64,000 bases of DNA. Source: Pseudoalteromonas arctica A 37-1-2 (GTDB taxonomy: Bacteria > Pseudomonadota > Gammaproteobacteria > Enterobacterales > Alteromonadaceae). Below the pieces are notes generated by a model, which searched no databases, was not told the origin of the DNA, and saw only the letters and a list, made by a program, of their open reading frames with translations. The DNA lies in the NCBI RefSeq assembly GCF_000238395.3, contig NZ_CP011026.1:719877-783876 (forward strand). The letters are read 5' to 3'. Below, one piece after another: positions 43,549-51,736 of the stretch (positions are counted from its first letter, which is position 1; every line of letters begins with the position of its first letter). The position numbers and the translations under genes were made by a program.

Positions 43549-44562
43549 GTGAAGTTTCTAAATAGCGCAACAGCTAATTCAGTTAACAAAACAGCGCAAC
43601 CAAAAGTTGCACTGATTGCTGAAGGTGGCGGGCAGCGAGGGATCTTTACAGCTGGCGTACTTGATGCGTGGTTAGAGCAAGAATATGACCCATTCGATTT
43701 ATTCATTGGCACCTCTGCAGGTTCGCAAAACTTAACTAGTTACTTGGCGCGTCAAAAAGGCTATGCCAAACGCCTAATTAGAGGGCTTTCGCGTAACAAA
43801 CGTTTTTTTCAGCTTGGTCGCGGATTAGTGGGTAAACACATAGTTGATTTAGATTGGTACTTTGACAAAACCACCGAGGTAAAAAGAGCCATAGATTTTA
43901 AAACAGCTAAAACGAGTTTAGGCGCGCGTGAGCTACTTATAACAGCCACTAATGCACGAGACAGAAAAGCATATTACCTATCACCTACGGGTGAGAGTGG
44001 CCAATGGCGTGATTTGTTAAAGGCTTCTAGCGCACTCCCGTTTTTATACAAACAAGGTGTAAAGTTAACACCTTGGTTAAACGCAAAAGCAGCTAACGAA
44101 ATACACCTTGCTGAAGAGCAAGTACAGAGCGATTTTTATCTAGACGGCGGTTTAGCCGCTCCATTACCAGTACGTGAAGCTTACAACCGAGGCGCTCGTA
44201 AAATTGTTGTAATAAGAACGGTTGACGCTAATTTTCAAGCGCAATCTGCATGGGTACAAAAGCTAAGAGCATTTGCTATAGCATCAGGCTATTGTCCAAA
44301 AACATTGGACTACTTAATACAGCACGAGAAAGCGTATTTAGATGAGCTAGAGTTTATTGCAAACCCACCAAGTGATGTAGAAATAATACAAATTTTTGCA
44401 GACGAAAAACTGCATAGCAAATTATTAGGTAGTTCAAATAACGATTTACGTTTTGATCATAAATTAGGCTTAGATGCCGGTCGCTCATACTTAGCAGTGC
44501 AAAATTTACAGATTAACAGCAACAACCATTACAGTGCACCTACACAATACAGCTATAACTAA
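43549..44562 (+). CDS. patatin-like phospholipase
   Basis: A roughly 337-residue lipid hydrolase. The oxyanion hole is EGGGQRG, the nucleophile elbow GTSAG, the catalytic Asp DGGLAAP. Cytosolic. The GTG at 43549 has an AAAGGT ribosome site; a longer frame from ATG 43504 has none. A second, unrelated patatin-type gene lies 2 kb downstream. Lipid substrate unknown. Confidence 0.85.
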   Translation: MKFLNSATANSVNKTAQPKVALIAEGGGQRGIFTAGVLDAWLEQEYDPFDLFIGTSAGSQNLTSYLARQKGYAKRLIRGLSRNKRFFQLGRGLVGKHIVDLDWYFDKTTEVKRAIDFKTAKTSLGARELLITATNARDRKAYYLSPTGESGQWRDLLKASSALPFLYKQGVKLTPWLNAKAANEIHLAEEQVQSDFYLDGGLAAPLPVREAYNRGARKIVVIRTVDANFQAQSAWVQKLRAFAIASGYCPKTLDYLIQHEKAYLDELEFIANPPSDVEIIQIFADEKLHSKLLGSSNNDLRFDHKLGLDAGRSYLAVQNLQINSNNHYSAPTQYSYN

Positions 44563-44579
44563 TTAAATATAATTACAAA

Positions 44580-44609
44580 AAAGCGCATAACTTTATGCGC
44601 TATTTTTTT
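44580..44609 (+). terminator. terminator after the first patatin gene
   Basis: AGCGCATAA-CTT-TATGCGCT followed by seven T. Confidence 0.8.
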
Positions 44610-44981
44610 GCCATTCTTAATCCTCATTACGCCTCATATAAACCTTACTGCATCAAAATAAAAAATATTGCATCCCGCACCTATGCGCAAAATAAAATAC
44701 TGAATCTTAAAAAGATATTATTGATTTTTTAACTAATCAATATAAAGTGTAAGTGTGATTTATTATTCACATTTATAGAAATAAAATTCAGTGTTAAATG
44801 TACTTACTTACAGATTATTAAACATCAATACACACTTCACTATGGAGTAAAGCCAAACTTAAACACTATTATGTTTAATGCATAATGAGCTGCCGGAGTT
44901 TTAAAGTTGAGTAGCGCTACATGCAGAGTTTAAAGTCGGTGCTAACATAAAGTAAAAGTATAAAATAAAAAGGGATTAGTA
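44610..44981. other. intergenic region before the AGCS symporter
   Basis: About 370 bp, AT-rich, without a coding frame. It holds only a GTAGCGCTAC palindrome at 44911 and an A/T-rich promoter tract; no riboswitch fold was recognised. Confidence 0.4.
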
Positions 44982-46388
44982 ATGTTCGATACCGTCGTCA
45001 AAAGTGTAAACAACCTTTTATGGGGAGAAGGTCAGGTACTTATTTATATACTTTTGTTTACAGGTATATGGTTTTCGGTACGACTAAAAGCAATTCAAAT
45101 ACTTAAATTTAAACATATGTTTAGCCTTTTAAAAGGCAGCAGCAAATGTAAAAAAGACGACATTTCGTCATTTCAAGCGTTGTGTACAGGGCTTTGTGCA
45201 CGGGTAGGTACCGGTAATTTAGCCGGTGTGGCAGTGGCAATTTCACTTGGTGGAAGCGGCGCTATATTTTGGATGTGGGTAATAGCCATATTGGGTATGG
45301 CTACAGGCTTTGCCGAAAGCGTACTTGGGCAAGTATATAAAGTGCGCGATAGTAGCGGCGAGTTTAGAGGGGGTCCTGCGTATTATATTCAGCAAGGTTT
45401 GGGTAGCCGAGCATTCGCAATTGTGTTTGCCGCATGTTTATTTTTAGGTTACGGCTTTACGTTTAGCGCAATGCAAACTAACACAATTACCGACGCACTT
45501 AATTACGCGTTTGAAGTTCCTACATTTTATTCAGGCCTGGTTATTACCGTACTAGCAGGCTCAATTATACTCGGTGGCTTTAAGGCAATTGCCCGATTTG
45601 CAGAACGTGTTGTGCCAATAATGGGCATTGTGTTTGTACTTGCCGCCGTTATTATTACGATTATAAATTTCACACAAGTACCCGCCATGCTTAAAGATAT
45701 ATTTTTATCGGCGTTTGGTTTACAAGAAGCCGGAGCGGGTGCAATGGGCGCTGCCATTAAAAACGGTATTCAACGTGGTTTATATTCTAATGAGGCCGGT
45801 GCAGGTAGTGTTCCGCATGCATCAGCAAGTGCCAGCCCAATTCCTAATCACCCAGTAACGCAAGGTTACATACAAATGCTAGGCGTATTTTTCGATACAA
45901 TAGTACTGTGTAGCTGTACCGCTGTGATCATTTTATTGGCCGATATAGACATAAGCGGCGAAATGGAAGGCATTCGTTTAACACAAAGCGCGATGACCGC
46001 TCATTTAGCACAAGGTGGTGTTTATTTTGTAGCAGCCGCTATTACCTTATTTGCTTTTACATCGGTGGTGGCAAACTACGCCTATGCAGAGAGCAACTTG
46101 CACTTATTTAAGCTCGACAACAAAGTAGGGCGCGGCATTTACACTTTGCTTTATTTATCAATGATGTTGTGGGGCGCGTCGGCCACCTTAAAAGAAGTCT
46201 GGGATTTAGCCGATATTGCCTTAGGGTTAATGACAGTGGTTAACGTTATCGCTATTATACTGTTAACGCCGACTATTTTGTCTGTCACGAGCGATTACCA
46301 CGCACAAAGAGACAAAGGTTTAGAGCCCGAATTTAAAGTAAAAGATGTAAAAGTACAGGGCAAATGCGAAGACGGCATTTGGGACTAA
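44982..46388 (+). CDS. alanine/glycine:sodium symporter (AGCS)
   Basis: A 468-residue inner-membrane transporter with about 11 helices. The AGCS signature GNLAGVAVAISLGGSGAIFWMWV, the GFAESVLGQVYK loop and NGIQRGLYSNEAGAGSVPHA are typical. Imports alanine or glycine with Na+ (sometimes H+). A terminator follows at 46408. Confidence 0.92.
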   Translation: MFDTVVKSVNNLLWGEGQVLIYILLFTGIWFSVRLKAIQILKFKHMFSLLKGSSKCKKDDISSFQALCTGLCARVGTGNLAGVAVAISLGGSGAIFWMWVIAILGMATGFAESVLGQVYKVRDSSGEFRGGPAYYIQQGLGSRAFAIVFAACLFLGYGFTFSAMQTNTITDALNYAFEVPTFYSGLVITVLAGSIILGGFKAIARFAERVVPIMGIVFVLAAVIITIINFTQVPAMLKDIFLSAFGLQEAGAGAMGAAIKNGIQRGLYSNEAGAGSVPHASASASPIPNHPVTQGYIQMLGVFFDTIVLCSCTAVIILLADIDISGEMEGIRLTQSAMTAHLAQGGVYFVAAAITLFAFTSVVANYAYAESNLHLFKLDNKVGRGIYTLLYLSMMLWGASATLKEVWDLADIALGLMTVVNVIAIILLTPTILSVTSDYHAQRDKGLEPEFKVKDVKVQGKCEDGIWD

Positions 46389-46407
46389 TTCAGCACACTT
46401 AACTATA

Positions 46408-46440
46408 AAAAGCGGTTTTATGGCAACATAAAGCCGCTTT
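46408..46440 (+). terminator. terminator after AGCS gene
   Basis: AAAGCGGTTTTATG-GCAA-CATAAAGCCGCTTT stem. Confidence 0.75.
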
Positions 46441-46516
46441 CCATTTTGCATAAATATTCACTTTAAGTATTATGAAAATAACTAAAGCAACCAAAATAAA
46501 AGGCACAATTTTTTAG

Positions 46517-47548
46517 ATGATCGAGATTCACGCAGGGAAAACAGCGGCTAAAATTATTAACGAACAGGGCTTTAAACCTGAACTTTTCACCTCTTTTTTA
46601 GGTGCAAGTGGCGGCCCTAAATGGTTTACTTTATTTGGCTTAGATAAATATATTTTTGGTGAATTTTTTAAAAATCGTACCCAACCACTTAATTTAATTG
46701 GCTCATCTGCTGGCGCTTTTCGCTCTGCGTGTTTTGCACAAAACGATCCTGTTGCTGCGATTGAGCGCTTAGCAAAATCGTATTCGCAAACCCGATACTC
46801 AAGTAATAAACCAACACCAAGTGAAATCACAATAAAAGCGCGCGCATTACTTGAAGATGTTTTTGGCGATAACGGCGTCACCGAAATTATAAATAACCCA
46901 ATATTTAAAGCGCACTTTATAGTAGCAAAATCAAATGGCTTTATTGCCAGCGAAAATAAATTAATACAGTTAATGGGTTTATCAAAAAGTTATATGTTAA
47001 ACCGCGTTAACCGAAAATTATTAGGCTCGCAGTATGAGCGTTTTATATTTGGCCCAGCAACAAGTGACTTATCAATTACCGACAGCTACAATTTTAAAAC
47101 GCAAAACATAGCGCTTACTCAAAATAATTTAAAAGACGCATTACTTGCATCGGGCTCTATACCACTTGTTATGCAAGGCATAAAAAATATTGCAGGCTCG
47201 CCGCAAGGAATATATCGCGATGGCGGAATAATTGATTACCACTTTGATTTAAAAGTTAATAATCCAGGACTTATTTTATATCCGCATTTTAATAGCGAGC
47301 CAAAAGCAGGGTGGTTCGATAAAAATTTAAAACGTAAAGTATCACCACTTAATTACGATAACGTGGTGATGATAACCCCATCAAAAGAATTTGTAGCAAG
47401 CTTACCGTACGGAAAAATTCCAGACAGAAACGACTTTACCGATCTTGATGCAGATACACGCATTAAATATTGGAATACTGTTTTTAGTGAAACTGAAAAG
47501 TTGGCTGAGGCATTTGAAGGAAAATTGAAGTTGAATATAACTTTATAA
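46517..47548 (+). CDS. patatin-like phospholipase (second)
   Basis: A 343-residue patatin-fold protein. GASGGPKW is the oxyanion hole, GSSAGAFR the nucleophile elbow and DGGIIDYH carries the catalytic Asp. It differs from the 43.5 kb patatin in all these motifs, so they are not recent duplicates. Cytosolic. The DUF4145 gene follows 16 bp later. Confidence 0.83.
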   Translation: MIEIHAGKTAAKIINEQGFKPELFTSFLGASGGPKWFTLFGLDKYIFGEFFKNRTQPLNLIGSSAGAFRSACFAQNDPVAAIERLAKSYSQTRYSSNKPTPSEITIKARALLEDVFGDNGVTEIINNPIFKAHFIVAKSNGFIASENKLIQLMGLSKSYMLNRVNRKLLGSQYERFIFGPATSDLSITDSYNFKTQNIALTQNNLKDALLASGSIPLVMQGIKNIAGSPQGIYRDGGIIDYHFDLKVNNPGLILYPHFNSEPKAGWFDKNLKRKVSPLNYDNVVMITPSKEFVASLPYGKIPDRNDFTDLDADTRIKYWNTVFSETEKLAEAFEGKLKLNITL

Positions 47549-47564
47549 ACAAAAGGAATCTTAA

Positions 47565-48245
47565 ATGAGTTTAAGAATAAACTTAGAAAATGGAACTCAA
47601 GCTGAAATAGATAAAGAAGCTGATATATGTCCAATTTGTGATACAGCACAAATACCTGTTAGAATATTTGTTACCATAACCGGTGAATTAGAAAAATATG
47701 ATACAAAATTAGAAATAGTAATGAAATGCATGAATAGTAATTGTGCAAGATTATATATAGCTCAATATATTAAAGACAATATCGGATTCATTTACAATAA
47801 GTTTAAATTTAACTATTCATTTCCTAAAGCATTTAAAGCACCTGATATTACTAAAGAGATAACAGATATCTCTCAATCATTTAGAAAAATATTTATTCAA
47901 GCTAGTGAAGCTGAATCAAAACAATTAGATGAGTTAGCTGGTATTGGCTATAGAAAAGCACTCGAATATTTAATAAAAGATTATTGTATAAGTATAAAAC
48001 CAGATAAAGAAGAAGACATAAAATCTAATCAATTAAGTCGTGTTATAAATAACTATGTAACAGATGAGAATCTAAAGAGTTGTGCAAATAGAGCCGTGTG
48101 GCTTGGTAATGATGAAACTCATTATATTAGAAAATGGGAAAACCACGACCTTAAAGATTTAAAAATATTAATTCAATTAACTTGTACGTGGATACAAAGC
48201 TCAATTTTAACAAAGAAATATATGGATGAAATGAGTCGTGATTAA
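47565..48245 (+). CDS. DUF4145-like protein with N-terminal zinc ribbon
   Basis: A 226-residue protein. Cysteines in ICPICD and, later, MKCMNSNCARL form a putative zinc ribbon; the C-terminal half (EAESKQLDELAGIGYRKALEYLIKDY, then NRAVWLGNDETHYIRKW) matches DUF4145. The gene is markedly more AT-rich than its neighbours, which suggests horizontal acquisition. DUF4145 is often in restriction or mobile contexts, yet no such genes adjoin it. Function unknown. Confidence 0.75.
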   Translation: MSLRINLENGTQAEIDKEADICPICDTAQIPVRIFVTITGELEKYDTKLEIVMKCMNSNCARLYIAQYIKDNIGFIYNKFKFNYSFPKAFKAPDITKEITDISQSFRKIFIQASEAESKQLDELAGIGYRKALEYLIKDYCISIKPDKEEDIKSNQLSRVINNYVTDENLKSCANRAVWLGNDETHYIRKWENHDLKDLKILIQLTCTWIQSSILTKKYMDEMSRD

Positions 48246-48350
48246 ATAAATATAGAGGTAACGTATTAAGGAATAGAATGGTGATTCTATAATTTCAGAT
48301 GTAAGTAACCACCCATAAATTACGTTATGTTAAATTGAGTGGGTTTTAAT

Positions 48351-48384
48351 AAAGCGAGCGTGATTATACAAACCAGCTCGCTTT
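48351..48384. terminator. bidirectional terminator
   Basis: AAAGCGAGC / GCTCGCTTT stem with a 16-base loop between the convergent DUF4145 and YSC84 genes. Confidence 0.65.
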
Positions 48385-48403
48385 TAGGAGAGTAATTTGG
48401 TGG

Positions 48404-48967
48404 TTAATTAAGCTCTGAATCAACCCAAAACTTAGTTCCCTTTAATACAGCTTGTAGTGCAAGGCCATTTTCGGTTACAGAATATACAGTAACTTGATCT
48501 GCAATCGCTTCGGCAACCAATGCACCGCCTTTATCTTCATATTTTGCTGCTGCATCAGCGTTTCCGCCAAATGCCCAACCATGTTCAATAAATCTGTTTA
48601 ATGCAGCTTGGTTATGAAAAACCATTACAACGTTAAAATCTTTAACGCCTAAGCCAAGTCCTAAACCGGCTTCGCCCATATTCATGTAAGTCGATTTACC
48701 TGTAAGATTATTTCTAACAACACCGTAACCACCGCCAAAGCTAGCAAGCACTACATTTACATTCGCGTTATCGAATACAGCATAACCAGCAGAGTTAGCA
48801 ATTTGTTTTTTAACATCAGGTTTTTCAGCGTATAATTTATCTAATGTGTTTGCTTTCATACTTTGTACAAGTGAACGTTTTTCGCTTGGCGATGCACTAC
48901 CTGTAGTAGCACACCCAGTTAACGCAACAGTTAAAGCAAGTACACTTAGTATAATTAGTTTTTTCAT
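48404..48967 (-). CDS. YSC84/SYLF-domain lipoprotein
   Basis: A 187-residue lipoprotein (lipobox LTGC) with the SYLF/YSC84 fold: SAGYAVFDNANVNVVLASFGGGYG, MNMGEAGLGLGLGVKDFNVV, VVFHNQ. The fold binds phosphoinositides in eukaryotes; in bacteria it is a lipid- or membrane-associated protein of unknown role. The ATG at 48967 has AAGGAA upstream and starts the signal peptide; the frame extends to 49009. Upstream is a CAACC repeat tract (see findings). Confidence 0.85.
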   Translation of the reverse strand: MKKLIILSVLALTVALTGCATTGSASPSEKRSLVQSMKANTLDKLYAEKPDVKKQIANSAGYAVFDNANVNVVLASFGGGYGVVRNNLTGKSTYMNMGEAGLGLGLGVKDFNVVMVFHNQAALNRFIEHGWAFGGNADAAAKYEDKGGALVAEAIADQVTVYSVTENGLALQAVLKGTKFWVDSELN

Positions 48968-49131
48968 AATGTTTTCCTTAATAAGATATAGCAACCAACA
49001 ACCAAACAACCAACAACCATAGAATAATCACGGTATTAAAATAATTAGAGCTTTACTATGTCCAATACTAGACAGTATCGGACTTTAACGTTATTCTGTA
49101 AGTCTATTATTTAATTGAATATTTATACATT

Positions 49132-50343
49132 ATGCTTGTTGCTTTGGTTGATACGTTAAAACAATTAAGATATCAAATTGCCCATCTAGATGACGGTACT
49201 CTCAATTCAGAATACCCAGAACTTGCATCCTTTATACAGGAAATTGGCTTGACTGTAACTGAATCAAAAGCCGATCTGACATTCTTGTATCAGTTTTTAT
49301 ATGTTTATGGCCGAAAATCAGAAGCCACTTATAGTCGTTTTCGAAATGAGCTTGAACGCTTTTATTTATGGTCATGGTTAATCGCAGAAAAATCAGTATT
49401 CGATTTAAAACGTGAAGATATTGAAGCTTACGTTGATTTTATGGTTGAACCCGATAAAGCATGGGCTGCAACTTCAGTGCAATGGCGTTATAAAGATGAA
49501 CAAGGAATTCGTCGATTAAACCAAAACTGGCGCCCTTTTATGCTTAAAGAATCCATTGCTAGTCAGCAAACTTTATCGTCTATGTTTACAGCATTAAATG
49601 TGTTTTATAAGTTTGCCTTACTAGAAGAAAAAACATTTGCTAACTTTGTCCCTGTTGTTAAAAAAAATAGTCCGTACTTAGTTGTTCAATCACAAATTCA
49701 AATTCCAGACACATTAAGCGATATTCAATGGGAATACGTTTTTGGTGTAACGCGTGATTTATGCGAACATAACCCTGATTTAGAGCGAAACTTATTTACG
49801 CTTGCCTGCTTAAAAGGTCTTTATTTACGAATCTCAGAATTATCTGAGCGCCCACAGTGGTCGCCGGTGATGTCTCATTTTTGGCAAGATAATGATGGTT
49901 TCTGGTTTTTACGTATTATGGGCAAAGGTAATAAATTACGAGATGTAACCTTAAGCGATGATTTTGTTGAATATTTAAAACGTTATAGACTATACAGAGG
50001 TTTACCTGCCCTTCCCCGTGTTGATGAATCAGATCCCTTGGTTCATAAAATTCGCGGGCAAGGTGGTATGACCGTAAGGCAAATTAGGCGTTTAGTTCAA
50101 CAAAGTTTTGATTATGCACAGCAATCATTACTTGATGATGGTTTTAAAGATGATGCTGAACAACTTGGTGCTGCAACTGCGCATTGGCTTCGCCATACTG
50201 GTGCCACACATGATGCGCAAACCAGACCGCTTAAACATTTGTCAGAAGATTTAGGTCATTCTAAAATTGCGACTACCGATCAAATTTATATTCAAACAAA
50301 TATTAAAGAGCGAGCAAAGTCAGGACTTAAAAGGAAAATTTAA
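49132..50343 (+). CDS. tyrosine recombinase/integrase
   Basis: A 403-residue site-specific recombinase. The N-terminal SAM-like core-binding domain is about residues 40-180, the catalytic domain about 190-400. Active-site residues: Arg in KGLYLRISELSE, Lys in MGKGNKLRDV, HxxR in AHWLRHTG, His in DLGHSKIATTDQIYIQ with the Tyr nucleophile. All catalytic residues are present. Longer and different from XerC/XerD. No phage genes and no att duplication visible. Its stop overlaps the antiporter start by one base (TAATGG), suggesting translational coupling with a housekeeping-type gene. Confidence 0.87.
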   Translation: MLVALVDTLKQLRYQIAHLDDGTLNSEYPELASFIQEIGLTVTESKADLTFLYQFLYVYGRKSEATYSRFRNELERFYLWSWLIAEKSVFDLKREDIEAYVDFMVEPDKAWAATSVQWRYKDEQGIRRLNQNWRPFMLKESIASQQTLSSMFTALNVFYKFALLEEKTFANFVPVVKKNSPYLVVQSQIQIPDTLSDIQWEYVFGVTRDLCEHNPDLERNLFTLACLKGLYLRISELSERPQWSPVMSHFWQDNDGFWFLRIMGKGNKLRDVTLSDDFVEYLKRYRLYRGLPALPRVDESDPLVHKIRGQGGMTVRQIRRLVQQSFDYAQQSLLDDGFKDDAEQLGAATAHWLRHTGATHDAQTRPLKHLSEDLGHSKIATTDQIYIQTNIKERAKSGLKRKI

Positions 50344-51536
50344 TGGAGTATTTAGTAATAGCATTTATAGGCGGATTATTTTTAATTTATTCTTTAACAC
50401 TTCGCCAGTTAGAAAAAACAGAAGTAACAGGCCCAATGTTTTTTGTTGTTGGCGGAATATGTTTAGCTTCAATGCTACCCAACGAAGGGCATAAAATAAA
50501 AGAAGGCGTTGATCTTTTATTACCATTTATAGAGCTTACGCTAAGTATATTTTTATTTTCTGATGCAGCTAAATCAAAGCTAAGTGTATTAAGGCATAGT
50601 TTTCAGTATCCTAGTTTACTGTTGTTTGTTGCCCTACCCTTAACTTTATTACTCGGTATTGCTGTTGCTTTATTTTTCTTTGCTGAGCTTTCACTTATTC
50701 AAGCGGCTTTGCTCGCTATTATTTTAACGCCTACCGATGCAGCTTTAAGTAAAGGGCTATTAGCAAGTACACAAGTACCTGAAAAAATACGCGAAGGAAT
50801 AAATACTGAAAGTGGTTTGAACGATGGATTATGCGTACCCATATTTTTAATATTTATATTACTCGCTAAAAATCCTGATTCAGCTATTACCGCAACACAA
50901 ACATTAAGTGTGTTTGGACGAGAGCTTGGCTTGGCTTTATTAATAGCTATTACAAGTATTGCTGTTTTTATACCGAGTTTAAACTTTGCAATGAAACGTC
51001 ATTACTTTGCACAAAATACCAGTCCATTTTTATTACTCGGTTTTGCAATGGCTGTATTTTCTGTCACTCAGTATTTTCATGGCAGTGGTTTTATTGCGGT
51101 GTTTATTGCAGGCTTATTATTTGATAAATTTTCGACCGAAGAAGTTAGAACAGAATTAATTGAAGACTCAGAGCACATAGCAGATTTCACATCGTTAATG
51201 ATTTGGTGCTTGTTCGGGTTTGTTTGTGCTTACTTAGTTATTCCTAAATTAAATACTGAAATTATAATTTACGCTTTGTTAAGTACAACATTGATTAGAA
51301 TAATTCCAGTTATGCTGTCTCTGCAGTTTACGGCATTGAGTATTAAAGAGCGTTTTACATTTGCGTGGTTTGGGCCAAGAGGATTAGCATCAATTGTTTT
51401 TACATTGATGGTGATAGATACGCAAATAGAAAACAAATATCAAATAGCGACAATAGCAATGACGACTATTCTGTTTAGTGTATTTATACATGGTATTAGC
51501 ACTAAACCTATTGCTGATAGTTTTGTTAAAAAATAA
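50343..51536 (+). CDS. CPA1-type cation/proton antiporter
   Basis: A 397-residue membrane protein with about 12 helices. Helix segments PFIELTLSIFLFSDAAKSKL, ILTPTDAALSKGLLAS (family TPTD), TESGLNDGLCVPIF (ND motif for ion binding) and WFGPRGLASIVFTL fit the Na+/H+ exchanger family. Expected in the inner membrane for pH and Na+ homeostasis. Coupled to the upstream recombinase gene. Confidence 0.86.
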   Translation: MEYLVIAFIGGLFLIYSLTLRQLEKTEVTGPMFFVVGGICLASMLPNEGHKIKEGVDLLLPFIELTLSIFLFSDAAKSKLSVLRHSFQYPSLLLFVALPLTLLLGIAVALFFFAELSLIQAALLAIILTPTDAALSKGLLASTQVPEKIREGINTESGLNDGLCVPIFLIFILLAKNPDSAITATQTLSVFGRELGLALLIAITSIAVFIPSLNFAMKRHYFAQNTSPFLLLGFAMAVFSVTQYFHGSGFIAVFIAGLLFDKFSTEEVRTELIEDSEHIADFTSLMIWCLFGFVCAYLVIPKLNTEIIIYALLSTTLIRIIPVMLSLQFTALSIKERFTFAWFGPRGLASIVFTLMVIDTQIENKYQIATIAMTTILFSVFIHGISTKPIADSFVKK

Positions 51537-51570
51537 TTATTTAAACTAGGTAAATTAAGAATACGTATTA

Positions 51571-51625
51571 AAAAAGGCGTAACGGTTATTTTCATCACTG
51601 ATGAAGTTAATCGTTGCGCCTTTTT
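51571..51625. terminator. strong bidirectional terminator
   Basis: AAAAAGGCGTAACGGTTA pairs with TTAATCGTTGCGCCTTTTT, an 18-bp stem with few mismatches, after the antiporter gene and before the ydiJ 3' end. Confidence 0.8.
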
Positions 51626-51685
51626 GTATTTAATAAATAATTTACTAAATTGGTATTTAGATAAAACTATTTAAGTACCTCTTAT

Positions 51686-51731
51686 ATAAGTGATCTTATT
51701 TAAGTACTATTATTTAAGTGATCTTATTTTA
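51686..51731. repeat. short direct repeats at the ydiJ 3' side
   Basis: AAGTGATCTTATTT occurs twice, about 29 bp apart, separated by TAAGTACTATTATTT; related TTTAAGTA tracts surround them. Small low-complexity repeat downstream of ydiJ. Confidence 0.5.
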
Positions 51732-51736
51732 TAAAG

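Noticed and set aside
43549..47548. CBASS-like defence with patatin effector
   Set aside because: No cyclic-nucleotide cyclase of the CD-NTase family nearby; the GGDEF proteins are ordinary signalling cyclases several kb away.
48246..48350. Possible integron attC site after the DUF4145 gene
   Set aside because: There are GTTA and TAAC tracts, but no paired core sites R'/R'' with the required symmetry and no integron integrase; the nearby recombinase lacks the integron-type extra motif.
49132..50343. Prophage or genomic island based on the integrase
   Set aside because: No phage structural genes, no tRNA target and no direct att repeats within reach.
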